A stretch of 15,014 nucleotides of DNA from REEP01 sp964517265 (GCA_964517265.1 CAZFBS010000058.1:1-15014), one strand, 5' to 3'; counted from the first letter of the stretch, positions 6,876 through 14,745 are shown. Notes: generated by a model not told the origin, from the sequence alone. Translations and numbers: made by a program.

Positions 6876-7112
6876 ATGTTGAGTGTCGTGATTGATGCGC
6901 GACCAAAACGGGAGTGGCATCAGGAGAGCGCGCCTGTACCGAGGCGTCGAAGGGGTCGACAGGAGCTTTACGCTGATGGTGGTGTCGAACCCGCTATTGA
7001 GGACTTGCTGAACGACCCCGTTACCGCGGCTATCATGCGCTGTGACCGGGTCAACCCGGTTGATCTTCGTGTTTTGGTAAATGACGTCCGCCTCAATCTG
7101 AGAGGTCGATAA
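6876..7112 (+). CDS. Small conserved alphaproteobacterial protein of unknown function
   Basis: I place the start at ATG 6876, because the strong site GAGGGAGGA ends five bases before it; a longer frame from 6816 has no such site. The 78-residue product has a basic, probably flexible N-terminal half with PRRRRGRQELYADGG, and a folded C-terminal part: IEDLLNDPVTAAIMRCDRV, then NPVDLRVLVNDVRLNLRGR. From memory, this C-terminal pattern (a LLxDPxxxxxMRxDxV helix followed by a second helix) recurs in short uncharacterised alphaproteobacterial proteins. Two amphipathic helices suggest a small protein-protein interaction module, but that is inference. There is no signal peptide. It is alone, convergent with htpG, and has its own promoter and structured leader. 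Confidence 0.75.
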   Translation: MLSVVIDARPKREWHQESAPVPRRRRGRQELYADGGVEPAIEDLLNDPVTAAIMRCDRVNPVDLRVLVNDVRLNLRGR

Positions 7113-7188
7113 CGCCAAGCGCGCAGGCGTCTCGTCAGGTTGAAGCCGTAGAACAGGCGGCATTACGCCTCTCCAGTGGTTTGATGCG

Positions 7189-7209
7189 GACGGAGGCGCC
7201 CTGTCCGTC
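7189..7209. terminator. Hairpin between convergent genes, possible terminator
   Basis: GACGGA (7189-7194) and TCCGTC (7204-7209) form a perfect six-base stem around a nine-base loop, between the ends of the 78-residue gene and htpG. No T-run follows on either strand, so any terminator role is tentative. Confidence 0.3.
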
Positions 7210-7232
7210 ATCTCAATTGATCCACTAGGTGC

Positions 7233-7267
7233 CTGTCGCCATGCAATTATCCTAAATGTTGCGACAG
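7233..7267. repeat. Inverted repeat CTGTCGC/GCGACAG downstream of htpG
   Basis: The seven-base arms at 7233-7239 and 7261-7267 are perfect inverted copies around an AT-rich 21-base centre. It lies about 40 bases beyond the htpG stop and could be a weak terminator stem or a protein site; there is no T-run. Confidence 0.4.
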
Positions 7268-7307
7268 CCGTGGCCGTGTCCTTTATGGGAAAGGTGGTTG
7301 GTGCGCT

Positions 7308-9227
7308 TCAGCCGTGAGCGTCGGATGTCGGCGAAGTCAATCCCGTCTCGATCATCGCCGCCATGCGCCGGGCAAACGCGGGAGCGTCGATCACCGGCTC
7401 GCCCTCCAGGATCCGCGCTTGATCGAGCAGGAGCAAGGCCGCGTCTACCATTTCCGGGCAACCTCCATTGCCCGCAGCCGCAAGGGACGCGAGCCGCTGG
7501 ATCAGGGAATGCCGCGGATTGATTTCGAGAATGCGTGGCATCATTTGAGAAGGGTCGATTTGGCGGTGGCTTTTCAAAAGACGCTCCAGATACATGTCCA
7601 TTTCACCTTCAGCGGCCACCAGGCAGACGGCGCTTTCGGTCAAGCGTTCTGAGGCGCGGACGTCCTTGACCCGATCACCGAGTACATCCTTCAACGCGGC
7701 GATCAGAGTGGTCATCTGAGCCTGTTGCTCAGGCGTTTCTTGCCGCTTGGCAGCGCCCTCATCAACCGTGGCGATCTTGGCCAACTCAGTGCCGGCGCTT
7801 GCTGCGGACTTGAACGGCTTGTCCTCGTAGCGGCCAACTGCCGGCATCCAAAATTCGTCGACGGGGTCCGTCAACAAGAGAACCTCGACTTCGCGCGCCT
7901 TGAAACCTTCCAACTGGGGGCTCTGCCTCAAGGCACCCACGTCCTCGCCGCTAATTGTGTAGATGGCCTCCTGACCCTCCTTCATCCGCTCTACATATTG
8001 GTCCAGCGATACCCACCCATCTCCATGGGTACTGCGAAAACGCGCCAGCTTGAGCAATCGCTCCCGGTTCTCGAAATCTTCGTAGATGCCTTCCTTCAGC
8101 ACCGCACCGAACGCCGACCAGAATGTCTCATAGGCGTCGGCCTCTTCGCTTGCTTTCTTGGCAATGGCTTCAAGCACGCGTTTGACGATGCCTGCGCGCA
8201 TTTTCGCCAGCCGCGGATCATGCTGGAACATCTCGCGGCTGATGTTGAGGGGAAGGTCCTCCGAATCTACCACCCCGCGCAGGAACCGGAGGTAGGAAGG
8301 AATCAGGCCTTCACAGTTGTCCGTGATGAATACCCGCTTGACATAAAGGCGGACGTTGGTTTTGCGATCGGGATGAAAAAGGTCGAGAGGCGTCAAGGTC
8401 GGAATGAACAAAAGGCTGGTATAGCTGAGAACACCTTCGACAGAGTTGTGAATGATCATCCAGGGATCATCGAAGGTGTGACCGACGTGATGGTAGAATT
8501 CCTTATACTGTTCCTGAGTGATGTCTTTCCTTGGCCGCGTCCAAAGCGAAGATGCGGCATTAATCGTTTCCTCTTTTTGCTCTTCTTTCTCTTTTTTCTC
8601 GTCTGCAAGGACAATGGGAATGCCGATATGATCGGAATATTTTTTGACGATGAGCCGGACTCGCGCCGGATCCAGAAATTCGTTTTCCCCTTCCTTGATG
8701 TGAACGATGACAGTCGTACCACGGCCGTCACGCTGGCCTTCCTCGATGGCAAACTCGCCTTTGCCGTCGGACAGCCAGCGCCATGCCTCCGATTCGTCAG
8801 CCTTACGGGTGACCACCTCGACTTTGTCCGCAACCATGAAGGCGGAGTAAAAGCCAACACCAAACTGGCCGATCAGCGCCATGTCCTTCTTCGCGTCCCC
8901 ACTCAACTTGGTCAAGAACGCCTGGGTTCCGGACCGCGCGATGGTGCCCAAATTCTCGACCAAGTCCTCGTGGTTCATCCCGATCCCATTATCGGTGACG
9001 GTGAGGGTCCGGGCTTGCTTGTCGATGCTCAGGCGGATCTTGAAGGCGGGATCGTCGGCAATCAGTTCGGGCCGAGTGATCGCAGCATATCGCAAGCGAT
9101 CGCATGCGTCGGACGCGTTAGAGATCAACTCGCGTAGAAAGATCTCCTTATGCGAGTAGAGGGAGTGGGCGACGATGTCGAGTAGCCTGTTGACCTCGGT
9201 TTGAAAGGAAAAGGTTTCCCGCGACAT
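7308..9227 (-). CDS. htpG: Chaperone protein HtpG (bacterial Hsp90)
   Basis: HtpG is a cytoplasmic ATP-driven dimeric chaperone that remodels client proteins with DnaK. The 639-residue protein has the usual length. The N-terminal GHKL ATPase shows the catalytic Glu33 and Mg-binding Asn37 in LRELISNASDACDRLRY, the DNGIGM motif at 79-84 and the glycine-rich lid GQFGVGF at 120-126. The middle domain holds SREMFQHDPRLAKMR, and the C-terminal dimerisation region ends with a short polar tail, SPTSDAHG. GGGGAG lies about nine bases before the ATG, and the next in-frame candidates lack the conserved start. A sigma32-like promoter stands 37 bases upstream of the start. The YbhB-type gene lies 148 bases upstream on the same strand, but this promoter allows separate heat induction. 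No missing catalytic residue was seen. Confidence 0.98.
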   Translation of the reverse strand: MSRETFSFQTEVNRLLDIVAHSLYSHKEIFLRELISNASDACDRLRYAAITRPELIADDPAFKIRLSIDKQARTLTVTDNGIGMNHEDLVENLGTIARSGTQAFLTKLSGDAKKDMALIGQFGVGFYSAFMVADKVEVVTRKADESEAWRWLSDGKGEFAIEEGQRDGRGTTVIVHIKEGENEFLDPARVRLIVKKYSDHIGIPIVLADEKKEKEEQKEETINAASSLWTRPRKDITQEQYKEFYHHVGHTFDDPWMIIHNSVEGVLSYTSLLFIPTLTPLDLFHPDRKTNVRLYVKRVFITDNCEGLIPSYLRFLRGVVDSEDLPLNISREMFQHDPRLAKMRAGIVKRVLEAIAKKASEEADAYETFWSAFGAVLKEGIYEDFENRERLLKLARFRSTHGDGWVSLDQYVERMKEGQEAIYTISGEDVGALRQSPQLEGFKAREVEVLLLTDPVDEFWMPAVGRYEDKPFKSAASAGTELAKIATVDEGAAKRQETPEQQAQMTTLIAALKDVLGDRVKDVRASERLTESAVCLVAAEGEMDMYLERLLKSHRQIDPSQMMPRILEINPRHSLIQRLASLAAAGNGGCPEMVDAALLLLDQARILEGEPVIDAPAFARRMAAMIETGLTSPTSDAHG

Positions 9228-9270
9228 GCAGTTGTCTCCCCTGTTGTTGGCAACCCCGGCTCGTCGCAGA

Positions 9271-9299
9271 ATATGTGCGAGGCCCGCGTGGCTCGCAAG
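9271..9299 (-). promoter_or_regulatory. Heat-shock (sigma32/RpoH-like) promoter of htpG
   Basis: On the minus strand CTTGCGA (9299-9293) and GCACATAT (9278-9271) are separated by 14 bases. Against the E. coli RpoH consensus CTTGAAA-N13-15-CCCCATNT this is five of seven and six of eight. Transcription would start near 9264, about 37 bases before the htpG ATG. The fit with a known heat-shock gene makes it credible. Confidence 0.6.
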
Positions 9300-9375
9300 G
9301 CTGATGGTGGGCTAACGGCCCGCAACAGCGATGCGTCGACCGAGTCCGCTGGCCGGCAGTCCCGGCAAGGAAGGA

Positions 9376-9840
9376 TCAGCGTGCGTAAAGGCCGACGAGT
9401 ACAGTTTCTTCCAGCAGATGCGTCTGCGCAGCCCGCTCGACCTCGCGGCAATGGGGGTGGACGCCCAGAGCCAATGACTCCACGTCAAGGGCCACCAGGC
9501 GAAAATGGTAATGATGGTCACCGTGATTCCGAGGCGGGCAGGGGCCACCATAGCCAGTGGTCTTGAAATCAGTGAGAGCCTGCCGGATTACGCCAACCGT
9601 GCTGTCAGCCGGAAAACGTTCGGGCAGTTCCCCGGTGTTCACTGGCACGTCGTAGACCCCCCAGTGGTACCACGTCCCGGCCGGTGCATCCGGATCGTTG
9701 CAGATGAAAACGAAGCTCTTGGTCATGCTCGGTGCTCCGAGCCACCGAAAAGGAGGCGAAGTATTCTCGCCGTCACACGTGTATCGTTGCGGGATAAGTG
9801 CACCGTCGGCGAACATGGGGCTGATCAGGGTGAGGGGCAT
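9376..9840 (-). CDS. YbhB/YbcL family (Raf kinase inhibitor-like, PEBP fold) protein
   Basis: The start at ATG 9840 has AAAGGAGAG just upstream and gives 154 residues beginning MPLTLISPMFADGALIPQRY, the standard N-terminus of the bacterial PEBP family. Conserved ligand-pocket pieces are visible: CDGENTSPPFRW, then FVFICNDPDAPAGTWYHWGVYD (D-P-D-A-P and the H-W strand), and YGGPCPPRNHGDHHYHFRLVALD. The family binds anions or phospholipid headgroups in a shallow pocket, and the cellular role of bacterial members is poorly known. There is no signal peptide, so the protein is cytoplasmic like E. coli YbhB rather than YbcL-like. It is divergent from pcm, with 98 bases between the starts, and lies upstream of htpG. 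The sequence appears complete. Confidence 0.92.
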   Translation of the reverse strand: MPLTLISPMFADGALIPQRYTCDGENTSPPFRWLGAPSMTKSFVFICNDPDAPAGTWYHWGVYDVPVNTGELPERFPADSTVGVIRQALTDFKTTGYGGPCPPRNHGDHHYHFRLVALDVESLALGVHPHCREVERAAQTHLLEETVLVGLYAR

Positions 9841-9938
9841 GATGCTCTCCTTTGCCGAGGACGCACCGCTTCTCCCACCGCGACCGTGACGCAAAGATCG
9901 CCTATTCGCAAGCTCTGGCCGAATGGAAGGATGACGTC

Positions 9939-10619
9939 ATGACCGATCGGGATCTCGACGCCGCACGTAACCGGCTCATGCAGGAAATCGTGGCAGAAGT
10001 TCGCGGGACGGCGAATTGGACAGGTCGAGCCTTGGTTTCCTCACGCGTGCTGGCTGCGCTCGGCCACGTCCCGCGGCACATGTTCGTGCCGTCAGCGGAT
10101 CAATCGTTTGCTTACTGTAATCGTCCTCTTTCGATCGGCCACGGACAAACCATCTCTCAACCATATATTGTTGCCATCATGACGGATCTGCTTGATCTTA
10201 AAGAGAACGACCGTGTTCTGGAAATTGGCTGTGGCTCCGGATACCAAGCGGCAGTCCTGGCGGAATTGGCAGGCGAGGTCTACTCGGTGGAGGTGGTCCC
10301 GGAGCTTGCCGAGGAGGCACGGATGCGGCTCGCGCGGCTGAACTATGCCAACGTCCATATCAAGGTCGACGACGGGTATAAAGGATGGCCAGGTCACGCT
10401 CCTTTTGATGCGATCATTGTCACGGCCGCGCCCCCGTCCGTTCCCGAGGCATTGCCTGCGCAACTGAAAGCAGGGGGGCGGCTTGTGATCCCGCTCGGCA
10501 GCATCGGGGAAACGCAAAATCTGTACCGGTGCGAGCGCTCCGCGGACGGCCGACTGGTATGTGAGAACAAGCTGCCGGTAGCATTCGTCCCGATGATTCC
10601 GGGCCGCTCGGAACCGTAA
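9939..10619 (+). CDS. pcm: Protein-L-isoaspartate O-methyltransferase
   Basis: Pcm methylates L-isoaspartyl residues formed by protein ageing, using SAM, so that they revert to aspartate. The 226-residue product from ATG 9939 has the signature NRPLSIGHGQTISQPYIVA, SAM motif I VLEIGCGSGYQAAVLAEL, the VYSVEVVPELAE acidic turn, and DGYKGWP followed by FDAIIVTAAPPSVPEAL (motif II) and GGRLVIPLG (motif III). I prefer this start because GGAAGG lies upstream and the family begins with a short helix ahead of the RVLAALGHVPRHMFVP region. An in-frame ATG at 9852 would add 29 unlike residues and has no ribosome site. The helicase starts 56 bases after its stop, so read-through into the downstream run is possible. 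Placement beside htpG suggests a protein-damage theme (inference). Confidence 0.96.
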   Translation: MTDRDLDAARNRLMQEIVAEVRGTANWTGRALVSSRVLAALGHVPRHMFVPSADQSFAYCNRPLSIGHGQTISQPYIVAIMTDLLDLKENDRVLEIGCGSGYQAAVLAELAGEVYSVEVVPELAEEARMRLARLNYANVHIKVDDGYKGWPGHAPFDAIIVTAAPPSVPEALPAQLKAGGRLVIPLGSIGETQNLYRCERSADGRLVCENKLPVAFVPMIPGRSEP

Positions 10620-10675
10620 ATTGGCACCGGATTTTCTTAATTGGTGTCTCCAGAGGTGCAACAAGAAGGAAACTC

Positions 10676-13225
10676 ATGCTGCTTTCCTCCCAACGGCATC
10701 TGGAACCGGACCGGATAATCGCGGTTCTAGGGCCCACCAATACCGGGAAGACCCATCTGGCGATGGAGAGGATGCTTGGATACCACTCCGGGATGATCGG
10801 CTTTCCGCTTCGGCTTCTTGCCAGAGAAAATTATGACCGGGCCGTCAAGATCAAGGGGGCGGCGCAGGTAGCGCTGTTGACGGGGGAGGAAAAGATCGTG
10901 CCACCGCAGGCACGATATTTCCTCTGCACCGTCGAATCGATGCCGCTGGCGCGGGTGGTCGCGTTCCTTGCTATCGACGAAATCCAGATGGCGGCCGACC
11001 CCGATCGGGGCCACGTTTTCACCGACCGACTGCTCCATGCCCGAGGGGAGGCCGAAACAATGTTTATGGGTGCAGCAACGGTCCGCCCGTTGTTGCGCCG
11101 GCTGGTGCCCGAGGCTCAGATCGTGACACGGCCGCGATTTTCCACTTTAGGCTTCAGTGGCTATCATAAGCTCCAGCGCTTGCCGCCCCGCTCCGCGATC
11201 GTGGCCTTTACCGCCGCGGATGTCTATGCCATCGCCGAATTGATGCGGCGGCAGCGGGGTGGCGCCGCCGTTGTCCTAGGGGCGCTCAGCCCCCGCACGC
11301 GGAATGCGCAGGTGTCCATGTACCAAGCTGGAGAGGTGGATTATTTGGTCGCGACCGATGCCATCGGCATGGGCCTGAACATGGACATCAATCACGTGGC
11401 CTTCGCCAGCAATCGAAAGTTCGACGGCAAGGTGATCCGTGAGTTGGCGGCGGCGGAGCTTGCTCAGATCGCGGGGCGCGCGGGGCGGCACATGAACGAC
11501 GGCACCTTCGGGACGACCGGCGAAAGCGACGCCCTCGACGCGGAAGTCATCGACCGGATCGAAAACCATCAGTTCGAGCCAGTTCATCAGCTGGTCTGGC
11601 GCAACAGCGACCTGCGTTACTCGTCAATTGCTGCGCTCCGGGCAAGTTTGGCCATGCCATCCAAGCGGGCCGACCTCAACCGCGCACGCGAGGCCGGCGA
11701 CGAACTGGTCCTCGCCACCCTAGCGCGCGATCCGGAAATAGCGGCTCTGGCGCGAGGAACCGACGCGGTTCGCTTGCTATGGGATGTTTGCCAGGTTCCG
11801 GATTTCCGCAAGATGATGAGCGAGACCCACGCGCATCTGCTTAGGTTGATCTTTCTTTACCTGATGGGGAGAGGCCAAGGTAACAAGCGACCGGGGCTGC
11901 CGACGGACTGGGTAGCAAGGCAAGTCACCAACATCGATCGCGTCGACGGGGATATCGAAACTCTGATGCAGCGCATTGCCAATATTCGCACCTGGACGTA
12001 CGTATCCCATCGAAGCGATTGGCTGGCGTCCGCAGGTCACTGGCAAGAGAGGACGCGTGCGATCGAAGATCGGCTTTCCGATGCGTTGCACGAACGTTTG
12101 ATGCAGCGTTTTGTTGATCGCAAAATCGCTGTCCTCCTGGGGCGCCGCCGGAATCAACAGGAGTGCAGCGGGGCAGTCGATAAGGACAACATTGTCGTCA
12201 TTGAGGGCGAGGCTATCGGAAGGCTGCAGGGGTTTTGTTTTATCTCAGATGCGATCCCTGCCGGCAACGAGTGTGCCGCGGTGCGCGGCGCGACGAGGGC
12301 GGCGCACGCTGCGGCCGGCCGTATCCTTTGTTCCGAGCTGGCGAGACGTTTGCGCCAACTTGAGGATGAGACAAAAGATCCTTTGATCCTTCTCCCTACC
12401 GCGGAAATCGTCTGGCAGGGAGCAGCGGTGGGACGTCTGGTGGCCGGCCACGACATACTGCATCCGCGCGTGGAGCCCATTGCCGACGAGATCCTCGATC
12501 GCGAATTGCGCGAGCGTTTGCGCCGGCGGCTTGTCTCTTGGGTGAGTGCCCATTTGCGGCATCACCTGCGGCCGCTGTTCGAGGCGCAGCAGACCCCTTC
12601 CTCGGGCGCCGCCCGCGGCCTCGGGTTTCAGGTTGCCGAAGCTTTGGGTTCGCTGCCCCGACGCAGCGCGGCAGCGCAGGTTGCGGCGTTGTCGAGCGCG
12701 GATCGAAAGGCGCTGCGGGCACTCGGTCTCAGCATCGGCCGCGAAAGCATTTTTTTTGCCGAACTGCTCAAGCCCACCCAAACCCTGCTGCGAGGGGTAT
12801 TGTGGTCAGTTTACCGGCAATTGCCGATGCCTGATCTTCCCGTACCGGGACGTGTCTGCGTCAAGGTTGATAAGCAAGGATCAGCCGAGTTCTTTGAGGC
12901 GATCGGCTTTCGTCCGCTGGGCGCCCGCGCGGTCCGGGTCGATATTCTCGAGCGATTTTCGGCGAAGGTGCGGGTGCTTGCGAAAAGTGGCTCTTTTGCT
13001 GCGGATAGCGCTCTCGGCAGCCTGATTGGCTGTGACCGTGAGGGGCTTGATGTGGTGCTGACAGCCCTCGGCTACGAGCCTTGCACGAGCGAAGGCGGAC
13101 GCTTCTTTCGCAGCGGCAGCAAGAGCGTGGCACTGAAGAAAAGGCACCGGCGGATCCGACCCTCTCGACGCCCGCAGGACGATTCTCCGTTTGCCAAGTT
13201 ACGTGATTTGCCGCTAGTGCGATGA
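10676..13225 (+). CDS. SUV3-like ATP-dependent RNA helicase (superfamily 2)
   Basis: This 849-residue protein matches the bacterial relatives of mitochondrial Suv3, the helicase of the mitochondrial RNA degradosome. Walker A is GPTNTGKT (19-26), motif II is DEIQ (101-104) in the IDEIQMAADPDRG context, the motif V region is ATDAIGMGLNMDI (from about 226) and motif VI is QIAGRAGR (264-271). The Suv3-type C-terminal part shows RIANIRTWTYVSHRSDWL (around residues 432-449) and EDRLSDALHERLMQRFVDRK. A long C-terminal extension ends in a basic stretch rich in Arg and Lys (KKRHRRIRPSRRP) that may contact RNA. AAGGAAA lies just before the ATG. The stop overlaps the start of the S4-domain gene by ATGA, so their output is coupled. 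The substrate in bacteria is not established. ATP-dependent RNA unwinding is inferred from the motifs. Confidence 0.93.
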   Translation: MLLSSQRHLEPDRIIAVLGPTNTGKTHLAMERMLGYHSGMIGFPLRLLARENYDRAVKIKGAAQVALLTGEEKIVPPQARYFLCTVESMPLARVVAFLAIDEIQMAADPDRGHVFTDRLLHARGEAETMFMGAATVRPLLRRLVPEAQIVTRPRFSTLGFSGYHKLQRLPPRSAIVAFTAADVYAIAELMRRQRGGAAVVLGALSPRTRNAQVSMYQAGEVDYLVATDAIGMGLNMDINHVAFASNRKFDGKVIRELAAAELAQIAGRAGRHMNDGTFGTTGESDALDAEVIDRIENHQFEPVHQLVWRNSDLRYSSIAALRASLAMPSKRADLNRAREAGDELVLATLARDPEIAALARGTDAVRLLWDVCQVPDFRKMMSETHAHLLRLIFLYLMGRGQGNKRPGLPTDWVARQVTNIDRVDGDIETLMQRIANIRTWTYVSHRSDWLASAGHWQERTRAIEDRLSDALHERLMQRFVDRKIAVLLGRRRNQQECSGAVDKDNIVVIEGEAIGRLQGFCFISDAIPAGNECAAVRGATRAAHAAAGRILCSELARRLRQLEDETKDPLILLPTAEIVWQGAAVGRLVAGHDILHPRVEPIADEILDRELRERLRRRLVSWVSAHLRHHLRPLFEAQQTPSSGAARGLGFQVAEALGSLPRRSAAAQVAALSSADRKALRALGLSIGRESIFFAELLKPTQTLLRGVLWSVYRQLPMPDLPVPGRVCVKVDKQGSAEFFEAIGFRPLGARAVRVDILERFSAKVRVLAKSGSFAADSALGSLIGCDREGLDVVLTALGYEPCTSEGGRFFRSGSKSVALKKRHRRIRPSRRPQDDSPFAKLRDLPLVR

Positions 13226-13614
13226 CCGGCCAGAGCGGAACCCTACGGGTCGACAAATGGCTATGGTATGCGCGCCTATTCAAGTCGCGAACACTGGCGG
13301 CGGGGGTGTGTCAGTCGGGCCGCATGCGGATCAATGGTATGATCGTTCAGAAGGCGCATCAGGCGCTGAGGCCAGGCGACGTGCTAACGTTCGCCAAGGC
13401 GGATCACATCCGAGTGATCCGGGTGGTGGCACTTGGCAGCCGGCGCGGGCCGGCCGGCGAAGCCGAGGCCCTTTATGAAGACCTTGACCCGCCGGCGCAG
13501 GAGAATCGTTTAAGTGCCGAGACGGCGCCTTCGGGTATCGAGCGGCCCGCTGGTGGTGGGCGCCCGACCAAGGCCGAGCGTCGCGCGACGGACTGGTTGC
13601 GAAGCAGAGAATGA
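13222..13614 (+). CDS. hslR: S4-domain RNA-binding protein, Hsp15-like
   Basis: The 130-residue protein begins with a compact S4 domain: LRVDKWLWYARLFKSRTLAA, then VCQSGRMRINGMIVQKAHQAL and RPGDVLTFAKADHIRVIRVVALGSRRGPA. This is the Hsp15 (HslR) pattern. In E. coli Hsp15 binds free 50S subunits that still carry nascent-chain tRNA and helps recycle them. The tail (about residues 90-130) is polar, with GRPTKAERRATDWLRSRE, the basic end typical of alphaproteobacterial members. It starts inside the helicase stop (ATGA overlap) and has no strong ribosome site of its own, which points to translational coupling with the helicase. The pairing of helicase and S4 protein recurs in alphaproteobacteria and suggests a joint role in RNA or ribosome handling (inference). 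Confidence 0.92.
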   Translation: MTGQSGTLRVDKWLWYARLFKSRTLAAGVCQSGRMRINGMIVQKAHQALRPGDVLTFAKADHIRVIRVVALGSRRGPAGEAEALYEDLDPPAQENRLSAETAPSGIERPAGGGRPTKAERRATDWLRSRE

Positions 13615-13678
13615 GCCGGACAAGGAATAGAAACCGCACGGGGCTTGGGGTTGAGGCCGCCTTACCAGTGTGGTACGG

Positions 13679-14152
13679 ATGACGATGCTTGAGCGACTGA
13701 TGGCGCTGTTCAGCAGCCAAGACGCGGATCCCAGTCGGCGTCCCAAACAGCACGATGCGGAGGAGCTCAAGGTCGCGGCCGCGTCCTTGATGGTGCAGGC
13801 AGCCCGAATGGATGGGACTTTCGAGCAGGTTGAGCGCGAGACCATCCGCTCGACGCTGCAGAACCAGTTTCAGATGAGCGCTGCCGAAGCCGAGTCGCTG
13901 ATCGAGGAAGGGCACGACACCGTTGATGAATCGACGGAGCTATATGGCGTTATTCGCGTCATCCGGGACCACCTTGCACCAGAGGAGCGGGTGAAGATCA
14001 TCGAGATGTTGTGGGAAGTGGCTTACGCCGATGGCGAGGTCGACGATTACGAGGCCAATCTGGTAAGGCGGGTGGCTGGATTGCTGTATGTGCCCGACCG
14101 CGAGAGCGGCGCCGCCCGCAAGAGAATTGAAGATCGCGGCGCACGGACCTGA
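13679..14152 (+). CDS. TerB-like (tellurite-resistance/DjlA N-domain type) protein
   Basis: The product of about 157 residues has a short N-terminus MTMLERLMALFSSQ, a polar linker, then an all-helical core: EELKVAAASLMVQAARMDG, ETIRSTLQNQF, AEAESLIEEG and VIRDHLAPEERVKIIEMLWEVAYADGEVDDYE, ending near RRVAGLLYVPD. The acidic DG-x-x-D/E turns (ARMDGTFEQVE, AYADGEVDDYE) are the metal-binding marks of the TerB family. TerB proteins in tellurite loci form membrane-associated complexes, but many single copies like this one are of unknown function, and no other ter genes are present. The start is uncertain: GTG 13670, ATG 13679 and ATG 13685 are all in frame and no good ribosome site decides. It lies 64 bases after the S4 gene and 48 before fdxA, all co-directional. 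Confidence 0.85.
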   Translation: MTMLERLMALFSSQDADPSRRPKQHDAEELKVAAASLMVQAARMDGTFEQVERETIRSTLQNQFQMSAAEAESLIEEGHDTVDESTELYGVIRVIRDHLAPEERVKIIEMLWEVAYADGEVDDYEANLVRRVAGLLYVPDRESGAARKRIEDRGART

Positions 14153-14200
14153 CCTCGCAGCACCTAGGCGTGCGCCGGGAAGGCCCGAACGGAGATTCCA

Positions 14201-14536
14201 ATGACTTACGTCGTTCTCGAGAACTGTATCAAGTGCAAATTCATGGACTGTGTTGAGGTCTGTCCCGTCGACTGCTTCTACGAAGGCGAGAATATGCTCG
14301 TCATTCACCCCGACGAGTGTATCGACTGCGGGGTATGCGAACCCGAATGTCCCGCCGAAGCCATTGTTCCAGACACCGAACCGGGTATTGAGAAGTGGCT
14401 GGAGCTAAACACCAAGTACTCCGCGAGTTGGCCGAACATCACGCGCAAAGGCACGCCCCCTGACGATGCCGATGACTGGAACGGGAAGCCTGACAAGATC
14501 ACGATGCTGAGCCCGAGTCCGGGAAAGGAGAGTTGA
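14201..14536 (+). CDS. fdxA: 7Fe ferredoxin FdxA ([3Fe-4S][4Fe-4S])
   Basis: FdxA is a small cytoplasmic electron carrier. The 111-residue protein carries C9-x7-C17-x3-C21-P near the N-terminus and CIDCGVCEPECP (Cys40, 43, 46, 50). By comparison with Azotobacter ferredoxin I, Cys9, 17 and 50 hold a [3Fe-4S] cluster and Cys21, 40, 43 and 46 hold a [4Fe-4S] cluster. The C-terminal extension (EKWLELNTKYSASWPNITRK and a DDADDWNGKPDK segment) is typical of the FdxA type and packs over the clusters. CGGAG lies about eight bases before the ATG. It precedes a CarD-family gene, a pairing I know from alphaproteobacteria. GC-rich hairpins follow about 105 bases after the stop. The redox partner is unknown. 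Confidence 0.97.
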   Translation: MTYVVLENCIKCKFMDCVEVCPVDCFYEGENMLVIHPDECIDCGVCEPECPAEAIVPDTEPGIEKWLELNTKYSASWPNITRKGTPPDDADDWNGKPDKITMLSPSPGKES

Positions 14537-14641
14537 GCCGAATCCTCCGTGTTAAGGCGGTCCGTACCGACGATAGGAAAGGTAGTGCGCTGCATGCAAA
14601 CTCGGCAGCGAGTGGTTGTTGCGCAGGCGGCCATGGCGGCC

Positions 14642-14677
14642 GGGGCAGGAAAAGCCCCCCCGAAGGCGGGTGCCGCC
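14642..14677 (+). terminator. Tandem GC-rich hairpins after fdxA, possible terminator
   Basis: GGGGC (14642-14646) pairs with GCCCC (14654-14658) around AGGAAAA. Directly after it GGCGG (14665-14669) pairs with CCGCC (14673-14677) around a three-base loop. There is no T-run, so intrinsic termination would be weak. Confidence 0.3.
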
Positions 14678-14716
14678 AGGAGATGACGTCTTAAACTGTG
14701 CTCAGAGGCTGTATTT

Positions 14717-14745
14717 TGCACTGCACTCGTGTTAGGATGCACTGC
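14717..14745 (+). promoter_or_regulatory. Direct repeat TGCACTGC, 21 bp apart, in the carD upstream region
   Basis: Two identical eight-base copies, at 14717-14724 and 14738-14745, start 21 bases apart, which is two helical turns, with TAGGAT (a poor -10-like box) between them. This is the layout expected of paired operator sites, but no known regulator motif is recognised. Confidence 0.4.

Noticed and set aside
7725..9137. A 470-codon plus-strand frame opposite htpG
   Set aside because: It is the antisense shadow of a well-conserved htpG; no ribosome site or recognisable domain.
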